From Lentiprolixibacter aurantiacus (GTDB lineage Bacteria; Bacteroidota; Bacteroidia; Flavobacteriales; Flavobacteriaceae), in NCBI RefSeq assembly GCF_026241225.1, contig NZ_JAPFQP010000004.1, positions 62,001-126,000 of the forward strand: a stretch of 64,000 bases of DNA, read 5' to 3'. Below, piece by piece: positions 8,763 through 18,727 of this stretch. Every line of letters begins with the position of its first letter. The first letter of the stretch is position 1. Position numbers and translations under genes: made by a program. The notes beneath the pieces are model-generated. The model made no database searches, had not been told where the DNA came from, and saw only the letters and a list, made by a program, of their open reading frames with translations.

Positions 8763-10562
8763 CTAATAGACAGATTCCTTTACCTTTTCGGCCGTAGCCT
8801 TATTCGAAAAGTTAACGGCACATTCAATCAGGGCCAAATGGGAATAAGCCTGCGGGAAGTTTCCGAGCAATCTCTTGGACTTAAAATCAATATCCTCGCT
8901 AAACAACCCGAGATGGTTGCTATAGCCCAGTACCTTCTCAAACCATTCCTGTGCCTTCTCCTCTTCCCCTATCTTAAACAGTGCGTTGATAAACCAGAAT
9001 GTACAAATGGTAAAGGATGAAGAAGGAAGACCGAAGTCGTCCTCGTTCTTATAGCGATACAGCAGGCCATCGTGGCTGAGTTCTTTCTCTATAGCCTTTA
9101 CAGTGCTCACATAGCGCGGGTCTTTTGCATGTATAAAGCCGTATTGTTCCATAAGCAGCACAGAGGCGTCCAGATCGCTTGAACCGTAGGACTGAACAAA
9201 GGCATTTACCTCGTCATTCCAGGCATTTTCATGGATGTCATTCTTGATGGTCTGCTCTAGAGCATTCCACTTTTCGAGCTTCCTGGTCTTCTTGAGGATC
9301 CTGGCTACTTTAATGGCCCTGTCCACAGCTACCCAGCAAAGCACTTTGGAAAAGGTAAAATGCCTGTCTTCCGTTCGAAATTCCCAGATACCCTTGTCTT
9401 TCTCGTGCCAGTGCTTTTCAACAATCCAGACGATTCCCTTGGTGATGCCCCAAAGTTCCTCCCCGTTTTCGATATTGGTACTGAATCGCGCAAGTTGCTG
9501 GTGTATCACATCCATCAGGATACCGTAAATGTCGTTCTGTGTTTGCCGGTAGGCGGCATTACCTATGCGTACCGGACTGGAATTCTCATAACCGCTTAAA
9601 TGCCCCAGGGTATGTTCGGTCAGGCGCTTTTGCCTGTTTATCCCATACATAATCTGCAACTTCTCGTCCTTTTCAGGAATAAGGTCGATTATAAACTGCA
9701 GATACCTCCTGGAAACATTGGCATGTCCCAGGTTCGCCATAACCTTGATCACCATGGAAGCATCCCGGATCCAGCAGAACCGATAGTCCCAGTTGCGCAC
9801 CTCTCCTATAGTCTCTGGCAGTGAAGTAGTTGCAGCTGCCAGAACCGCCCCTGTCTTATCGTAGCTGAGTAACTTAAGCGTTAATGCGCTTCGGTTTATT
9901 ACCGAATTGTATTTCTGGTAACTGGGGGTTTTATTGCTCCAGTTGAGCCAGTACACCTTGGTGCGCTCCTGCTCCAGGTAGGCGGACTTGGTAGTAGGCA
10001 GGAATATTTTTTCATTGTAGGCCACGAGAAAGAATCCATCCTCGACTACCTCCAGTTCACGCCCTTCCACAACTGCATTTTTATTAAAAGAGGTATACAG
10101 AAAGAGGGTGTCAAATTTGATGGCGTGGGTTAAACTGGAAACAAACTGACTTTTCACGTAGGTATGGGTTTCCCCCACGGCATAGCCCAGCCTGGGATCG
10201 TATTTGGCCCGGAATTTGGGCTTGCCAGAAATGTGGCGGATATACCGGATAATTTCTGGTGGACTATGGTAGGTGGTCTGGCTCTTCAGGTATCTCGGCA
10301 TGAAATCCCTGACTTCAAAAATATCCTCTCCCCTGCTAAAACGGGTAATCAGCAGGGCTGTTCCTTTCTTGTACCGCTGGGTAATTACATAATCATCATC
10401 TACAAGTATCTCAAAACTACCCCCAATTTTCTTGTCCAGGAGTTTGGCAAAAACAGAAGAAGAGTCGAATTCAGGAAGACAACACCAGTCCAGAGAACCG
10501 GTCTTTGAAATCAGGGCTGCGCTCCTGCAATTGCCTATTATACCGTAATCCAGATTATCCAT
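8763..10562 (-). CDS. Glycoside hydrolase family 15 protein (glucoamylase/trehalase-like)
   Basis: A 599-residue cytosolic protein. It begins with the usual GH15 start (YGIIGNCRSAALISKTGSLDW) and contains the (alpha/alpha)6-barrel signature WDYRFCWIRDASM around residue 250. Known bacterial members hydrolyse alpha-glucosidic bonds, and several are trehalases. It is divergent from the trehalose synthase gene with a 102-bp shared upstream region. A role in trehalose turnover is therefore likely, but glucan hydrolysis is not excluded. No signal peptide is visible. Confidence 0.88.
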   Translation of the reverse strand: MDNLDYGIIGNCRSAALISKTGSLDWCCLPEFDSSSVFAKLLDKKIGGSFEILVDDDYVITQRYKKGTALLITRFSRGEDIFEVRDFMPRYLKSQTTYHSPPEIIRYIRHISGKPKFRAKYDPRLGYAVGETHTYVKSQFVSSLTHAIKFDTLFLYTSFNKNAVVEGRELEVVEDGFFLVAYNEKIFLPTTKSAYLEQERTKVYWLNWSNKTPSYQKYNSVINRSALTLKLLSYDKTGAVLAAATTSLPETIGEVRNWDYRFCWIRDASMVIKVMANLGHANVSRRYLQFIIDLIPEKDEKLQIMYGINRQKRLTEHTLGHLSGYENSSPVRIGNAAYRQTQNDIYGILMDVIHQQLARFSTNIENGEELWGITKGIVWIVEKHWHEKDKGIWEFRTEDRHFTFSKVLCWVAVDRAIKVARILKKTRKLEKWNALEQTIKNDIHENAWNDEVNAFVQSYGSSDLDASVLLMEQYGFIHAKDPRYVSTVKAIEKELSHDGLLYRYKNEDDFGLPSSSFTICTFWFINALFKIGEEEKAQEWFEKVLGYSNHLGLFSEDIDFKSKRLLGNFPQAYSHLALIECAVNFSNKATAEKVKESVY

Positions 10563-10664
10563 ATTTTAAGGAATAGCTAAAAAAGATTTTAGAATTGTTT
10601 ATGCGCTTCAATTTGACGAAATTTAGAGAAATTTAATCCAATAGACGACAAAACAGCTGAATTC

Positions 10665-12875
10665 ATGGCCAAAACTATCATAATCTCAAACAGACTACCT
10701 GTACAATTGCAAATTAGCAAAGAAGGCATCACTGCATTGCCAAGTGTGGGGGGTCTGGCAACAGGTATGAAATCTGTACATTCCGGAGGGGATAGCGTTT
10801 GGATTGGATGGAGTGGCCTTACGGATGAAGAAATTCCGGAGGGCAAGGAGAAAGAAATAGACAAGGCCCTTGCCGGACACGGTTCTTTACAGGTCCCGCT
10901 CAGCAAGGAAGAGGTAGACGGCTTTTATTTTGGTTTCAGCAACAGGACCGTCTGGCCGCTGTTCCATTACTTTTTGGAGTACGCCGAATTTGAACTGAAA
11001 AACTGGGAGATCTACAGGGATGTCAACCAGAAATTTGCAGATGTGGTCCTGGAACACTCCGAGGACGGGGATACGATATGGGTTCATGACTACCAGTTAA
11101 TGCTTTTACCCGATATGATACGGGAAAAAAGACCCGAGGTAACCATTGGTTTTTTCCTTCATATCCCTTTTCCCTCTTTCGAGATTTTCAGAACACTACC
11201 CTGGCGTAAAGAAATACTGATGGGCCTGCTGGGATCTGACTTAATCGGTTTCCACACCTATGATTACGAAAGGCACTTCCTTAGCTCAGTGCGAAGGTTG
11301 ACGGGTATTGAGGTTAGCTACAATGAAATATACGCCGATAACCGTATAGTGCGGGTAGACTCCTTCCCCATGGGGATCGATTACAAGAAATGGCATCAGG
11401 CTGCCCTTAAACACGACAGTCCAAAAAGTAGTGAACAGTCAGACCTTCAAAAGCGTCTGGACAGCCATCGTGAACTAACACCGGAGGGCAAATTGCTCCT
11501 TTCCATTGACCGACTGGATTATACCAAGGGTATCGCTAAACGCCTGCATGCCTTCAAATATTTCCTGGATAAATACCCGGAATACAAAGAAAAGGTCAGG
11601 TTGATCATCCTTGCGGTTCCCTCCAGGGCCAATGTACCCCAGTATCAGTTGCTGAAAAGTGAAGTTGATGAACTTGTTGGTCGCATAAACGGCGAATTTG
11701 CAACTGTTAGCTGGACACCCATATGGTATTTTTACCGCTCAGTTCCCTTCGAAAACCTCATAGACCTCTACACCTCCAGCGATATTGCCTGGTTAACCCC
11801 TATTCGAGACGGAATGAACCTGGTGGCCAAGGAGTACATTGCTTCCAGGACTGATCAGACAGGGGTGCTCATCCTGAGTGAGATGGCAGGTGCAGCCAAT
11901 GAAATGAATGAAGCGCTGTTGATCAACCCCAATAATTTTGAGCAGATTGCAGATACTATCTACCAGGCGATCAATATGCCAATTGAGGAACAACAAGCCA
12001 GGAACAGCCTGCTGCAAAACAGGCTGGAGCGGTATAATGTTGAAAAATGGGCAAATGACTTCATGACCTCCCTGAAAAGTGTGCCCTCCAAAGGGGTAGC
12101 AAACATTACACTCCTGCTCAAGGGCCAGGTTTGGGATAACCTCATGAGCAAATATCAGATTTCCCATCAAAGGTTGTTCTTCCTGGATTACGACGGAACA
12201 CTCACAGGCTTCAGGAACGATCCTCAACATGCAGAACCGGACGGGCATTTGCTGGAATTGCTCGATCGCCTGAGCGAACCTGAAGAAAATACAGTATACC
12301 TGATTAGTGGAAGGGACAAGGAAACCTTTCAAAAATGGTTTGGCCGCAAGAAGTACAATATGATTGTGGAACACGGTGTATGGATCTCTGAGAATGGGGA
12401 GGAATTCAGGATGATGGAACAGATGAAGAAAGACTGGATGGACAAAATCAGGCCGGTTTTGGAATCTTTTGTAGACCGTACCCCTGGAACTTTCATAGAA
12501 GAAAAGAATTTCTCTCTGGCATGGCATTACCGTCAGACAGATCCCGATTTCGGGAACAAAAGGGCCACAGAGCTTAAAACCGTACTCACAAGCCTTATCG
12601 GCACAGATAACATTAGCATATTATCCGGGAACAAAGTTGTGGAAATCAAGAGTGGCAATGTAAATAAAGGCAGGGCATGCACCCAGGTTTTGGCCCGAGG
12701 GCAGTACGACTTTGTATTCGCTATTGGTGATGATACCACTGATGAATTCATGTTCCAGGAATTGCCTGAAAATACTTTTACTGTTAAGGTAGGTCGTGAA
12801 AAAACCAATGCGCGCTATTTTGTGGAAAACAACCGCAAGGTAAGAGACCTGCTGGCAGGATTTTTGAATATTTAA
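10665..12875 (+). CDS. otsAB: Fused trehalose-6-phosphate synthase / trehalose-6-phosphatase
   Basis: A 736-residue fusion. Residues 1 to about 480 are a GT20 synthase that joins UDP-glucose and glucose-6-phosphate (ISNRLPVQL start, later SIDRLDYTKGI and TPIRDGMNLVAKEY). Residues about 500-736 are a HAD-type phosphatase with the DxD nucleophile motif FLDYDGTLTGF (Asp508, Asp510) and GDDTTDEFMF. The product makes trehalose, an osmoprotectant, in two steps in one polypeptide. The next gene starts 9 bases after the stop, yet it looks functionally unrelated. Confidence 0.93.
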   Translation: MAKTIIISNRLPVQLQISKEGITALPSVGGLATGMKSVHSGGDSVWIGWSGLTDEEIPEGKEKEIDKALAGHGSLQVPLSKEEVDGFYFGFSNRTVWPLFHYFLEYAEFELKNWEIYRDVNQKFADVVLEHSEDGDTIWVHDYQLMLLPDMIREKRPEVTIGFFLHIPFPSFEIFRTLPWRKEILMGLLGSDLIGFHTYDYERHFLSSVRRLTGIEVSYNEIYADNRIVRVDSFPMGIDYKKWHQAALKHDSPKSSEQSDLQKRLDSHRELTPEGKLLLSIDRLDYTKGIAKRLHAFKYFLDKYPEYKEKVRLIILAVPSRANVPQYQLLKSEVDELVGRINGEFATVSWTPIWYFYRSVPFENLIDLYTSSDIAWLTPIRDGMNLVAKEYIASRTDQTGVLILSEMAGAANEMNEALLINPNNFEQIADTIYQAINMPIEEQQARNSLLQNRLERYNVEKWANDFMTSLKSVPSKGVANITLLLKGQVWDNLMSKYQISHQRLFFLDYDGTLTGFRNDPQHAEPDGHLLELLDRLSEPEENTVYLISGRDKETFQKWFGRKKYNMIVEHGVWISENGEEFRMMEQMKKDWMDKIRPVLESFVDRTPGTFIEEKNFSLAWHYRQTDPDFGNKRATELKTVLTSLIGTDNISILSGNKVVEIKSGNVNKGRACTQVLARGQYDFVFAIGDDTTDEFMFQELPENTFTVKVGREKTNARYFVENNRKVRDLLAGFLNI

Positions 12876-12884
12876 GCTTACCAT

Positions 12885-14087
12885 ATGAGTTCTAAAACCT
12901 TCGGAAGAATGCCTAAAAAAATTTGGGTATTCGCCCTGCTATCTTCGGGGTTATTTGCACAAACCAATACAGAAGTATTCCTGATTCCTCTGGAAATCAC
13001 CGGCGGAAAGAAAATGGTTGGTGTAGCCCGAAACATCTCCAACAATCCCGGTTATGACAATCAGCCTTCTTTTTACAACGATAATGTAGTACTGTTTTCT
13101 TCAAACCGATACGGACAAACGGATATCGCAGGCTACACCCGAAATAAAAAGGAGAAAACATGGATTACGGATACTCCGGGGGGAAGCGAGTACTCACCCC
13201 TGAAAATACCAGAAAAAAACCGTATTTCAGCTATCAGGCTGGACAATGACGGACTGCAAAGGCTCTACTCATACCCCCTTGAAAAAGGAAAGGAGAAAGA
13301 ACTTCTGGCTGATCTCAAAGTTGGATATCATGTATGGTTTGATGAGGACATTATGGTATGCAGCGTTCTTATAGAAGACCGTATGGACCTGGTAGTGGCT
13401 AATATCAAGAAGAATACCCGGTACACTGTATATAAGAATGTGGGCAGATCCCTGCACAAGATTCCTAATAGTCAACTGGTAAGTTTTACAAGCAGGGATG
13501 AAGAGGGATTTGCGATAAGGTCCCTGGATCCTGTTAGCAGGGCTAATGAAGTTATAACTGAATTACCGGAAGGAGTGCAGGACTATTGCTGGCTTCCTGA
13601 TGGAACGCTAATCGCCGGTCAGCAAAACCGACTTTTGGAATTCCAGCCTGGAGAATCCGCTGAATGGAGCCAATTCCATCGCTTCATAAGGCCAGATATT
13701 GGCAATATCAGTCGGATTACAGTGAACAGCAAAGGCAATCTCCTTGCTCTGGTAGCCGAAGCCTCCTCTGAAATCCCGGTTCAGGAGCAACTGGAGGCTT
13801 ATAACGCACGAGATATTGAAAAATTCCTGGAACCTTATGCAGAAGATGTACAGGTTTATGATTATCCGGACAAACTACGCTATGTGGGTAAAGAAACCAT
13901 GCGGAAAAATTACAGTGCTTTTTTCAGGAGTACACCGGACCTGCATTGCGAGTTGAAAAACAGAATAATAATACAGGACAAAGTGATCGATGAGGAATCC
14001 GTCACTGCTAATGGCAGGATATTCCATGCCGTGGCCGTTTATGAGGTGAGAAATGGAAAGATCACGAAAGTAATGTTTGTACGTTGA
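12885..14087 (+). CDS. Exported TolB-like propeller protein with C-terminal NTF2/SnoaL-like domain
   Basis: After a signal peptide (VFALLSSGLFAQ) comes a WD40/PD40-like region of about 270 residues, with blade motifs such as QPSFYNDNVVLFSSNRYGQ. The last ~110 residues (QEQLEAYNARDIEKFLEPYAEDVQVYDYPDKL) have the look of a SnoaL/NTF2 cone domain. No enzyme activity can be assigned. The start could also be Met9 (12909), which gives a more typical signal peptide. It may be co-transcribed with otsAB, given the 9-bp gap. Confidence 0.75.
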   Translation: MSSKTFGRMPKKIWVFALLSSGLFAQTNTEVFLIPLEITGGKKMVGVARNISNNPGYDNQPSFYNDNVVLFSSNRYGQTDIAGYTRNKKEKTWITDTPGGSEYSPLKIPEKNRISAIRLDNDGLQRLYSYPLEKGKEKELLADLKVGYHVWFDEDIMVCSVLIEDRMDLVVANIKKNTRYTVYKNVGRSLHKIPNSQLVSFTSRDEEGFAIRSLDPVSRANEVITELPEGVQDYCWLPDGTLIAGQQNRLLEFQPGESAEWSQFHRFIRPDIGNISRITVNSKGNLLALVAEASSEIPVQEQLEAYNARDIEKFLEPYAEDVQVYDYPDKLRYVGKETMRKNYSAFFRSTPDLHCELKNRIIIQDKVIDEESVTANGRIFHAVAVYEVRNGKITKVMFVR

Positions 14088-14131
14088 TATCCCTGGGATA
14101 CAGACCTCATGCGGAAGCCCTGAGCTTCGTT

Positions 14132-14162
14132 TTGCCTGATCTTAAAATAGGCATTATCTTTG
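14132..14162 (+). promoter_or_regulatory. Bacteroidota promoter (TTG-N20-TATCTTTG)
   Basis: TTG at 14132-14134 and TATCTTTG at 14155-14162 are spaced by 20 bases, a full match to the consensus. It implies a leader of about 80 bases before the M28 peptidase and marks the start of the exported-hydrolase gene run. Confidence 0.75.
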
Positions 14163-14248
14163 GTCTTCCTGGTATTGCATACCTACTGTAAGGTCCTTTG
14201 CTTTGCCAGCAAAACCCTAAAATTTAAAAAATTCAGATTTCCCCTTTC

Positions 14249-15583
14249 ATGAAAAGACTTTTACCCTTCCTCCTGGTTTTATCGGCTATTATGGCGAGTG
14301 CACAGGAATCAACAGACCTGTATCGTATTATAGACGCCGTGTCCGCTGAGCGAATTGAGCGGGACATTACCACTCTGGCTAATTTTGGAACCCGCCACAC
14401 CTTAAGTGATACGCTATCCCAAACCCGTGGGATAGGGGCGGCACGACGCTGGATCAAAAGTGAATTCGATAAAATTTCCCGTGATTGCGGAGATTGCCTG
14501 GAGGTATTTTACCAGAAAGACTTTATAAAAAAAGGGGATAATCAGCGTATTGTAAAAGACGTATGGATCGTAAACGTGGTTGCCATACAATGGGGTACAA
14601 CAAACCCGAATAGTTTTATCATTATGAGCGGTGATATAGATTCCCGTGTTAGCAATCCTACAGATTACACCTCGGATTCACCCGGAGCCAACGATAATGC
14701 CAGTGGTATGGCAGGCACTATAGAGGCTGCTCGTGTCCTCAGCAAATACAAATTTGAAAACAGCATAATCTATGTGGGGCTCTCAGGGGAAGAACAGGGG
14801 TTATACGGCGGTAAAGGCCTTGCGGCTTATGCAAAAGAACGCGAATGGAATATTATAGGCATTTTGAACAACGACATGATAGGGAACATCCGCGGGGTAG
14901 ACGGTGTGGTGAGCAACCGGGATTTCCGCATTTTTTCAGAACCAGTGCCTCCAACGGAAACAGAACAACAAAGGAGAAGCAGGCGATTCTACGGCGGAGA
15001 AGTAGACGGTATATCCAGGCAGCTGGCACGCTATGTGCATAAAACAACACAACAATACATGCCTGAAATGAACCCCATGATGATCTATCGCCTGGACAGG
15101 TTTGGCCGGGGTGGTCACCACCGTCCTTTTAACGATGCCGGATTTGCAGGTATCCGCATCATGGAAGCCCATGAGAATTACACACAACAACACCAGGATA
15201 TCCGCACGGAGAACGGTATCGAATACGGCGACAAACTCGAACATGTAAACTTCGAATTTGCCAAAAAGCTGACAGCGGTTAATGCCATCAACCTCGCCTC
15301 TATTGCATGGGCACCACTAAGCCCCGCGGAAGTAAAAATAGGTGGTATTGTTGAACCTTATGCCAAATTAAAATGGGAGGCTGTTCCTGGGGCAAAGGGT
15401 TATAAAATCTACTGGAGGGACACTACCTCCCCAACCTGGGATTACAGTCGCTATGTTGGAAACACTACAGAACATACGCTTGAAGGCATCGTAATAGACA
15501 ATTACTTTTTTGGTGTATCTGCAGTAGGTGAAAATGGGTTTGAGAGCCCTGTGGTTTTTCCAGGTGGGATATTTCGAAACTAA
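14249..15583 (+). CDS. Exported M28-family metallopeptidase with C-terminal FN3-like domain
   Basis: A 444-residue protein with a signal peptide (LPFLLVLSAIMASAQ). M28 enzymes are two-zinc aminopeptidases or carboxypeptidases. Visible motifs are PGANDNASG (bridging Asp), SGEEQGLYGG (general base and ligand Glu), LNNDMIGN (Asp ligand) and a late NYTQQHQD histidine. The usual first ligand motif HxDS is here GDIDS, with Asp129 where His is expected. Residues about 350-444 resemble a fibronectin III fold (KLKWEAVPGAKGYKIYW). Next gene is 12 bp away. Confidence 0.88.
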   Translation: MKRLLPFLLVLSAIMASAQESTDLYRIIDAVSAERIERDITTLANFGTRHTLSDTLSQTRGIGAARRWIKSEFDKISRDCGDCLEVFYQKDFIKKGDNQRIVKDVWIVNVVAIQWGTTNPNSFIIMSGDIDSRVSNPTDYTSDSPGANDNASGMAGTIEAARVLSKYKFENSIIYVGLSGEEQGLYGGKGLAAYAKEREWNIIGILNNDMIGNIRGVDGVVSNRDFRIFSEPVPPTETEQQRRSRRFYGGEVDGISRQLARYVHKTTQQYMPEMNPMMIYRLDRFGRGGHHRPFNDAGFAGIRIMEAHENYTQQHQDIRTENGIEYGDKLEHVNFEFAKKLTAVNAINLASIAWAPLSPAEVKIGGIVEPYAKLKWEAVPGAKGYKIYWRDTTSPTWDYSRYVGNTTEHTLEGIVIDNYFFGVSAVGENGFESPVVFPGGIFRN

Positions 15584-15595
15584 AAGACACTTTGC

Positions 15596-16912
15596 ATGAG
15601 ACTATGGCTCCTGGCTCTGGCTTTTCTCCTAATAGGCCTTGGCGCATGTAAGAAACAAAATGTGGTGCCAGCCAAGGAGTATCACCTGCCAGATATTGTA
15701 GACCTTTTTGCAATTGAAGAAAGCAAAAAATCACCGGAAGCTTACAGGGCCTTCGGAGATACTTTGATGTCAGCTAATCGAGATCTCGAGGCCAGTCAGC
15801 TTTATGTAGAAGCTGCTACCCAATACCACAAGGCAGGCGCAGGAACCGAAATGGTAAATGCCCTGCATTTGGCGATAGACAAGGGCATGGCCAACCCTAA
15901 AATAATGGATCAGTTTTCGGGTCACGTAAAGGCACTCGCCTCAGAAGAAGGCAACAGGTTGTTCAAACGACTGGATTCTATCCAGGAACAACTGGAGCAG
16001 GTGTCCCATTACCACCTGGAGATGCGCTCTATGGAGCAATTCTGGCCTTATTTTGAACGGGCACTTGCAGATACAAGCAAAGCCAGGCAAGAGCTGAAAA
16101 AGTACCTGTTTGAAGGCCCACCAGAGATCAGGGACTTTTATTTAGTGCGCTATGGAAACCTGGATATGATGTATGGACAGATGATCAATGCATCGCCGGA
16201 TTATTACCTGCATTTGAAGTCGCAGGTGCGTCCTGATAGCCTGCTTGCCGTACAGGAGACTACCAGGCAATGGATGCAGCATTTTAAGGAACTGTATCCC
16301 CAGGCCATATTCCCCAAAGTATATGTGGTGCCCGGGATATTGAATTCCGGGGGAACAGTTACAGAAATGGGTATGTTTATTGGAGGGGATATGTATGGGC
16401 GTTCAAATGAAATGCCTACTGAAGGACTGAGCGACTGGCAAAAAAATGCCATTATGAGTTTTGATCAATTGCCCGGCATCACCATACATGAACTTATGCA
16501 CTTCCAGCAGAATTACAGGGATACGGTAAATCTCGAATATGTGATGGGCGCCATTATTGGTGAAGGGGTATGCGACTTCCTTGTGGAACTCAGCTCGGGA
16601 GAGCAACTGGAGAACGACAACCTCAACTATCTCGAAAAACCAGAGAATATGTCCTTTATCCTGGAAGAACTCAAGGGCGACCTCTATAACACAGACAACT
16701 CCAAATGGCTGTATAATGGAGGCTCCATTGAAGACAGGCCTCAAGACCTGGGCTACACCCTGGGATACCTTATTTGCAAATCGTTCTACGAGAATCACGA
16801 AGATAAGGAACAAGCCATTTACGAGCTCCTGAATACAGATAATCTGGAAACCATTTACCAGGGAGGCGTATTTGCAAACCTTGTCAAAACAAATACTAAC
16901 GAGACTTTATGA
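15596..16912 (+). CDS. Lipoprotein zinc protease-like protein (DUF2268 type)
   Basis: A 438-residue lipoprotein (lipobox LGAC, then KKQ). The centre carries HELMH at 298-302 and a downstream GEGVCDFLVEL that could give the third zinc ligand, as in DUF2268 predicted proteases. The overall plan also resembles the gliding lipoprotein GldB, which usually lacks an intact zinc motif. I therefore prefer a protease-like call. Its last four bases overlap the start of the M1 peptidase gene (ATGA), which indicates translational coupling. Confidence 0.7.
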   Translation: MRLWLLALAFLLIGLGACKKQNVVPAKEYHLPDIVDLFAIEESKKSPEAYRAFGDTLMSANRDLEASQLYVEAATQYHKAGAGTEMVNALHLAIDKGMANPKIMDQFSGHVKALASEEGNRLFKRLDSIQEQLEQVSHYHLEMRSMEQFWPYFERALADTSKARQELKKYLFEGPPEIRDFYLVRYGNLDMMYGQMINASPDYYLHLKSQVRPDSLLAVQETTRQWMQHFKELYPQAIFPKVYVVPGILNSGGTVTEMGMFIGGDMYGRSNEMPTEGLSDWQKNAIMSFDQLPGITIHELMHFQQNYRDTVNLEYVMGAIIGEGVCDFLVELSSGEQLENDNLNYLEKPENMSFILEELKGDLYNTDNSKWLYNGGSIEDRPQDLGYTLGYLICKSFYENHEDKEQAIYELLNTDNLETIYQGGVFANLVKTNTNETL

Positions 16913-18588
16913 TCATCCGAAAACTAGCTGGCTTACTGGCAATACTTTCAATCTCAGGGGTAACAGCCCAGGACAAGGTTTTTACCGAACAGGATACCCT
17001 CAGAGGAAGCATCACCCCGGAAAGGGCGTGGTGGGACCTGACCTATTATCACCTGGACATCTCCATAGATCCGGATAGAAAATACATCACGGGAAGCAAC
17101 ACCATCCAATATAAGGTCCTGGAATCGAATAATCGCCTGCAGGTAGATCTCCAACCTCCCCTTAAAATAGACAAAGTCATTCAGGATGGGAAACAACTCA
17201 AATGGGAATCCAGGGGTAATGCCCATTTTTTAGTACTGGAGGGACCACAACCTGAAAACACCGTAAAAGAATTGAAAGTCTATTATTCCGGAAAACCCGT
17301 GGAAGCCGAAATGCCCCCATGGGATGGTGGCTTTACCTGGACAAGGGATGCCAATGAGAAACACTTTGTAGCCACTTCCTGCCAGGGAATTGGAGCCAGT
17401 ATCTGGTGGCCTAACAAAGACCATATGTACGATGAAGCAGACAGCATGGCCATTAGCGTTACCGTACCCAAAGACCTTACAGGCGTTGCCAATGGGAGGC
17501 TTAGGTCCGTTGAGAAGGGTAAAAAAAGTAATACCTACCACTGGTTTGTCAGCAATCCTATAAACAACTATGGGGTAAATGTAAACATAGGAGATTATGT
17601 GCATTTCGGGGAAGTATTTAAGGGGGAGAACGGCCCTTTGAACATGGACTATTATGTGCTTAGGGACAACCTTGAAAAAGCAAAAACACAGTTTACTCAG
17701 GCGCCGATGACCATTGAGGCCTTTGAATACTGGTTCGGACCCTATCCTTTTTACGAGGACAGCTACAAACTTGTGGAGGTTCCCTATCTGGGCATGGAAC
17801 ACCAGAGCTCCGTTACCTATGGGAATGGCTACCAGAATGGCTATCTGGGCAGGGACCTTTCTGGTTCTGGAGGAGGCCAACTATTTGATTTTATCATAGT
17901 CCATGAAACCGGCCACGAGTGGTTTGCCAACAACATTACCTACAAGGATGCCGCTGATATGTGGATCCATGAGGGTTTCACGGCCTACTCTGAAAATCTG
18001 TATCTGGAATACTGGTTTGGGATCAAACATTATGAAGAGTACGGCAAGGGAAAAGCCCTAGGTAAAAGACTTGGGGCAGATTATGTTCTCGGGACACGTA
18101 AGCTGATCCGAAATGACCGTCCGATAATTGGACAATACAATGTAAATAATCCTGGCTCAGGAGACATGTATTACAAAGGGTCCAATATGCTGCACACCCT
18201 CAGGCAGTTGGTGGAGGACGATGAACTCTGGCGTAAGGTATTGAGAGGTTTGAATAAGGAATTTTACCACCAGACTGTTACAACCAAACAAATCGAAAAC
18301 TACATCAGCGAGAAGACGGGCAAGGATTTGAGCGCCTTTTTTAATCAATACCTAAGAACAACAAAGATCCCTGTCCTCGAATTTAAGCTGGACGGCGAAC
18401 TTTTTTCTTACAGGTACTCCAATATAGTTGACGGATTTGACATGCCCCTGCGGATCTATATCGAAGGGCGGGAAACATGGATCTTCCCATCAGCCAACTG
18501 GAAAACTGATAAAATTGAAAGCAATGCCATCCCCGAATTTGATCCGAACTTTTATGTGGAAACCCGCAAATACGCCAAAAGCAGATAA
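16909..18588 (+). CDS. Exported M1-family aminopeptidase
   Basis: A 559-residue gluzincin with a signal peptide ending near TAQ. The zinc site is HETGH (332-336) plus Glu355 in MWIHEGFTAY, exactly the M1 spacing. The substrate-binding GxMEN motif appears as LGMEHQSS. It is shorter than full-size PepN and lacks the long C-terminal helical domain, as is common in Bacteroidota secreted members. It removes N-terminal residues from peptides, probably in the periplasm. It overlaps the upstream gene by 4 bp. Confidence 0.92.
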   Translation: MIIRKLAGLLAILSISGVTAQDKVFTEQDTLRGSITPERAWWDLTYYHLDISIDPDRKYITGSNTIQYKVLESNNRLQVDLQPPLKIDKVIQDGKQLKWESRGNAHFLVLEGPQPENTVKELKVYYSGKPVEAEMPPWDGGFTWTRDANEKHFVATSCQGIGASIWWPNKDHMYDEADSMAISVTVPKDLTGVANGRLRSVEKGKKSNTYHWFVSNPINNYGVNVNIGDYVHFGEVFKGENGPLNMDYYVLRDNLEKAKTQFTQAPMTIEAFEYWFGPYPFYEDSYKLVEVPYLGMEHQSSVTYGNGYQNGYLGRDLSGSGGGQLFDFIIVHETGHEWFANNITYKDAADMWIHEGFTAYSENLYLEYWFGIKHYEEYGKGKALGKRLGADYVLGTRKLIRNDRPIIGQYNVNNPGSGDMYYKGSNMLHTLRQLVEDDELWRKVLRGLNKEFYHQTVTTKQIENYISEKTGKDLSAFFNQYLRTTKIPVLEFKLDGELFSYRYSNIVDGFDMPLRIYIEGRETWIFPSANWKTDKIESNAIPEFDPNFYVETRKYAKSR

Positions 18589-18643
18589 GGGAATAACTTT
18601 TTTTGGGGATAACATTACTGGATTCCCACCAGGTAAAAGCCTA

Positions 18644-18661
18644 GTTAATTTTAAAATTAAC
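18644..18661. repeat. 18-bp perfect palindrome upstream of the phosphotransferase gene
   Basis: GTTAATTTT followed by its exact reverse complement. It lies 66 bases before the start codon of the next gene. It is too AT-rich and lacks a loop for a good terminator, so a protein-binding site is more likely. Confidence 0.4.
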
Positions 18662-18727
18662 GGTACATTTATATAATCCTTAGCTTCCATCGTTTGATAA
18701 TTAATGGATTAGCCTTCGGGAGTAGTT

